From Gemmatimonadota bacterium (GTDB lineage Bacteria > Gemmatimonadota > Gemmatimonadetes > Longimicrobiales > Gaopeijiaceae): DNA of 46,972 bases. The notes below the pieces were generated by a model. It did not search any database, had not been told where the DNA came from, and worked only from the letters and a program-made list of their open reading frames with translations. The translations under genes were made by a program, and so were the position numbers. The DNA lies in the NCBI GenBank assembly GCA_022564055.1, contig JADFMD010000015.1:1-46972 (forward strand), read 5' to 3'. Position 1 is the stretch's first letter; each line of letters opens with the position of its first letter. Below, in pieces: positions 46,084 to 46,972 of the stretch.

Positions 46084-46972
46084 CTAGATCCCGAAGAGCC
46101 TCAGAATGTCGTTGGACAGCGCCCAGAGCATGATCCCCATGAGAATCACGAATCCGAACTGACTCCACCTCATCCTCTGCTCTATTGAAATAGCCTTGCC
46201 ACGAATGGCCTCAATGCCGAGAAAGACAAGGTGGCCGCCATCCAGAATCGGAATCGGAAGCAAGTTGAGTATTGCGAGATTCACCGAGAACAGAGCCATG
46301 AACCGCAGAAAGGTCTCTATCCCGAGTTGGGCGGCCTGCCCGGACGCGGCACCGATGGTTACGATGCTCCCAAGCGATCGTGGTGACACTCCGCCCGTCA
46401 CCAAGTCACGAAGAAAACCCAGGATCAGTCGGCTGATGCCCACTGTATCCATGAATCCAAGCTGCACTGCCTGCGCCAGCGACACCTTCCGGGACACCAA
46501 CGCTCCGATCGGCTGGTAGACTCCGACTCTTCCCACCGTGACGGTCTCGCCCGTGACCGGATCGTCTACCGACGTGGCGTTCGGCGTCACAGAGAGCGTC
46601 AAGGACCGGCCCTCCCGTTCGACCGTAACGTCCATCGGAATATCCGGGTGAGCCTCGACGACTTCCACGAAGTCGTACCAGTTGGTCAAGGGTACGCCAC
46701 CCGCCATCAAAACCCGGTCACCGGTCTCGAGCCCACTGCGTTCCGCGGGCGACCCCGGAGTCAGGACGCCCACTTCTGCATCTACCCAAAACAAGAGACC
46801 CTGGAAAATTTTGGCCCTCTCCTCGGGATCCGCCGTGAGATCGATCTCGATCTCCATTCTTGGCGCCTCCGTGAGGATCGTGAGGGGCCCCGCGGGCGCC
46901 CCTAAAATTTCGTCCCGGACATCGCCCGCATGGTTTACCTCGCGGCCACCGACCGAGACCAGAAGGGCTCCC
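46084..46972 (-). CDS. rseP: RseP/M50-family intramembrane metalloprotease with PDZ domain(s) (partial, N-terminus off window)
   Basis: Manual translation from the window edge GALLVSVGGREVNHAGDVRDEILGAPAGPLTILTEAPRMEIEIDL...GSPAERSGLETGDRVLMAGG...NLAILNLLPIPILDGGHLVFLGIEAIRG. Confidence 0.92.
   Translation of the reverse strand, partial: GALLVSVGGREVNHAGDVRDEILGAPAGPLTILTEAPRMEIEIDLTADPEERAKIFQGLLFWVDAEVGVLTPGSPAERSGLETGDRVLMAGGVPLTNWYDFVEVVEAHPDIPMDVTVEREGRSLTLSVTPNATSVDDPVTGETVTVGRVGVYQPIGALVSRKVSLAQAVQLGFMDTVGISRLILGFLRDLVTGGVSPRSLGSIVTIGAASGQAAQLGIETFLRFMALFSVNLAILNLLPIPILDGGHLVFLGIEAIRGKAISIEQRMRWSQFGFVILMGIMLWALSNDILRLFGI

Noticed and set aside
1-46972. CRISPR arrays, IS elements, prophage or defence genes
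   Set aside because: No regularly spaced repeats, transposase or integrase motifs, or phage proteins were seen; gene content is core.

Overview
This is a high-GC bacterial chromosomal window, about 47 kb, almost entirely coding. Gene content and order look like Gemmatimonadota, but that assignment is inference and was not tested. Most genes are core housekeeping on the minus strand: guaA, lysA, proS, hisS, folC, accD, rodA-mrdA-mreD-mreC-mreB, dut, ald, an M16 protease, pnp, rpsO, ribF, truB, rbfA, ylxP, infB, ylxQ-like, nusA, rimP, murA, gatB-gatA-gatC, a UvrD/PcrA helicase, a histidine kinase and serS. Two plus-strand islands interrupt this: (i) a PII-like protein, a cation:proton antiporter, a DUF948-like protein and a zinc-dependent phospholipase C-like protein; (ii) a receiver-only response regulator, a mannose-1-phosphate guanylyltransferase, a GlmU-like protein and a YycJ-like MBL hydrolase. 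I saw no convincing tRNA, rRNA, CRISPR, prophage or IS element. The observations most worth follow-up are: a PII-like regulator coupled to a CPA-type antiporter that lacks an RCK domain; a MurA with Asp in place of the catalytic Cys (predicted fosfomycin insensitivity); an attenuator-like terminator/antiterminator arrangement just upstream of rimP-nusA-infB; and an apparent -1 frame break in the signal peptide of the phospholipase C-like gene.
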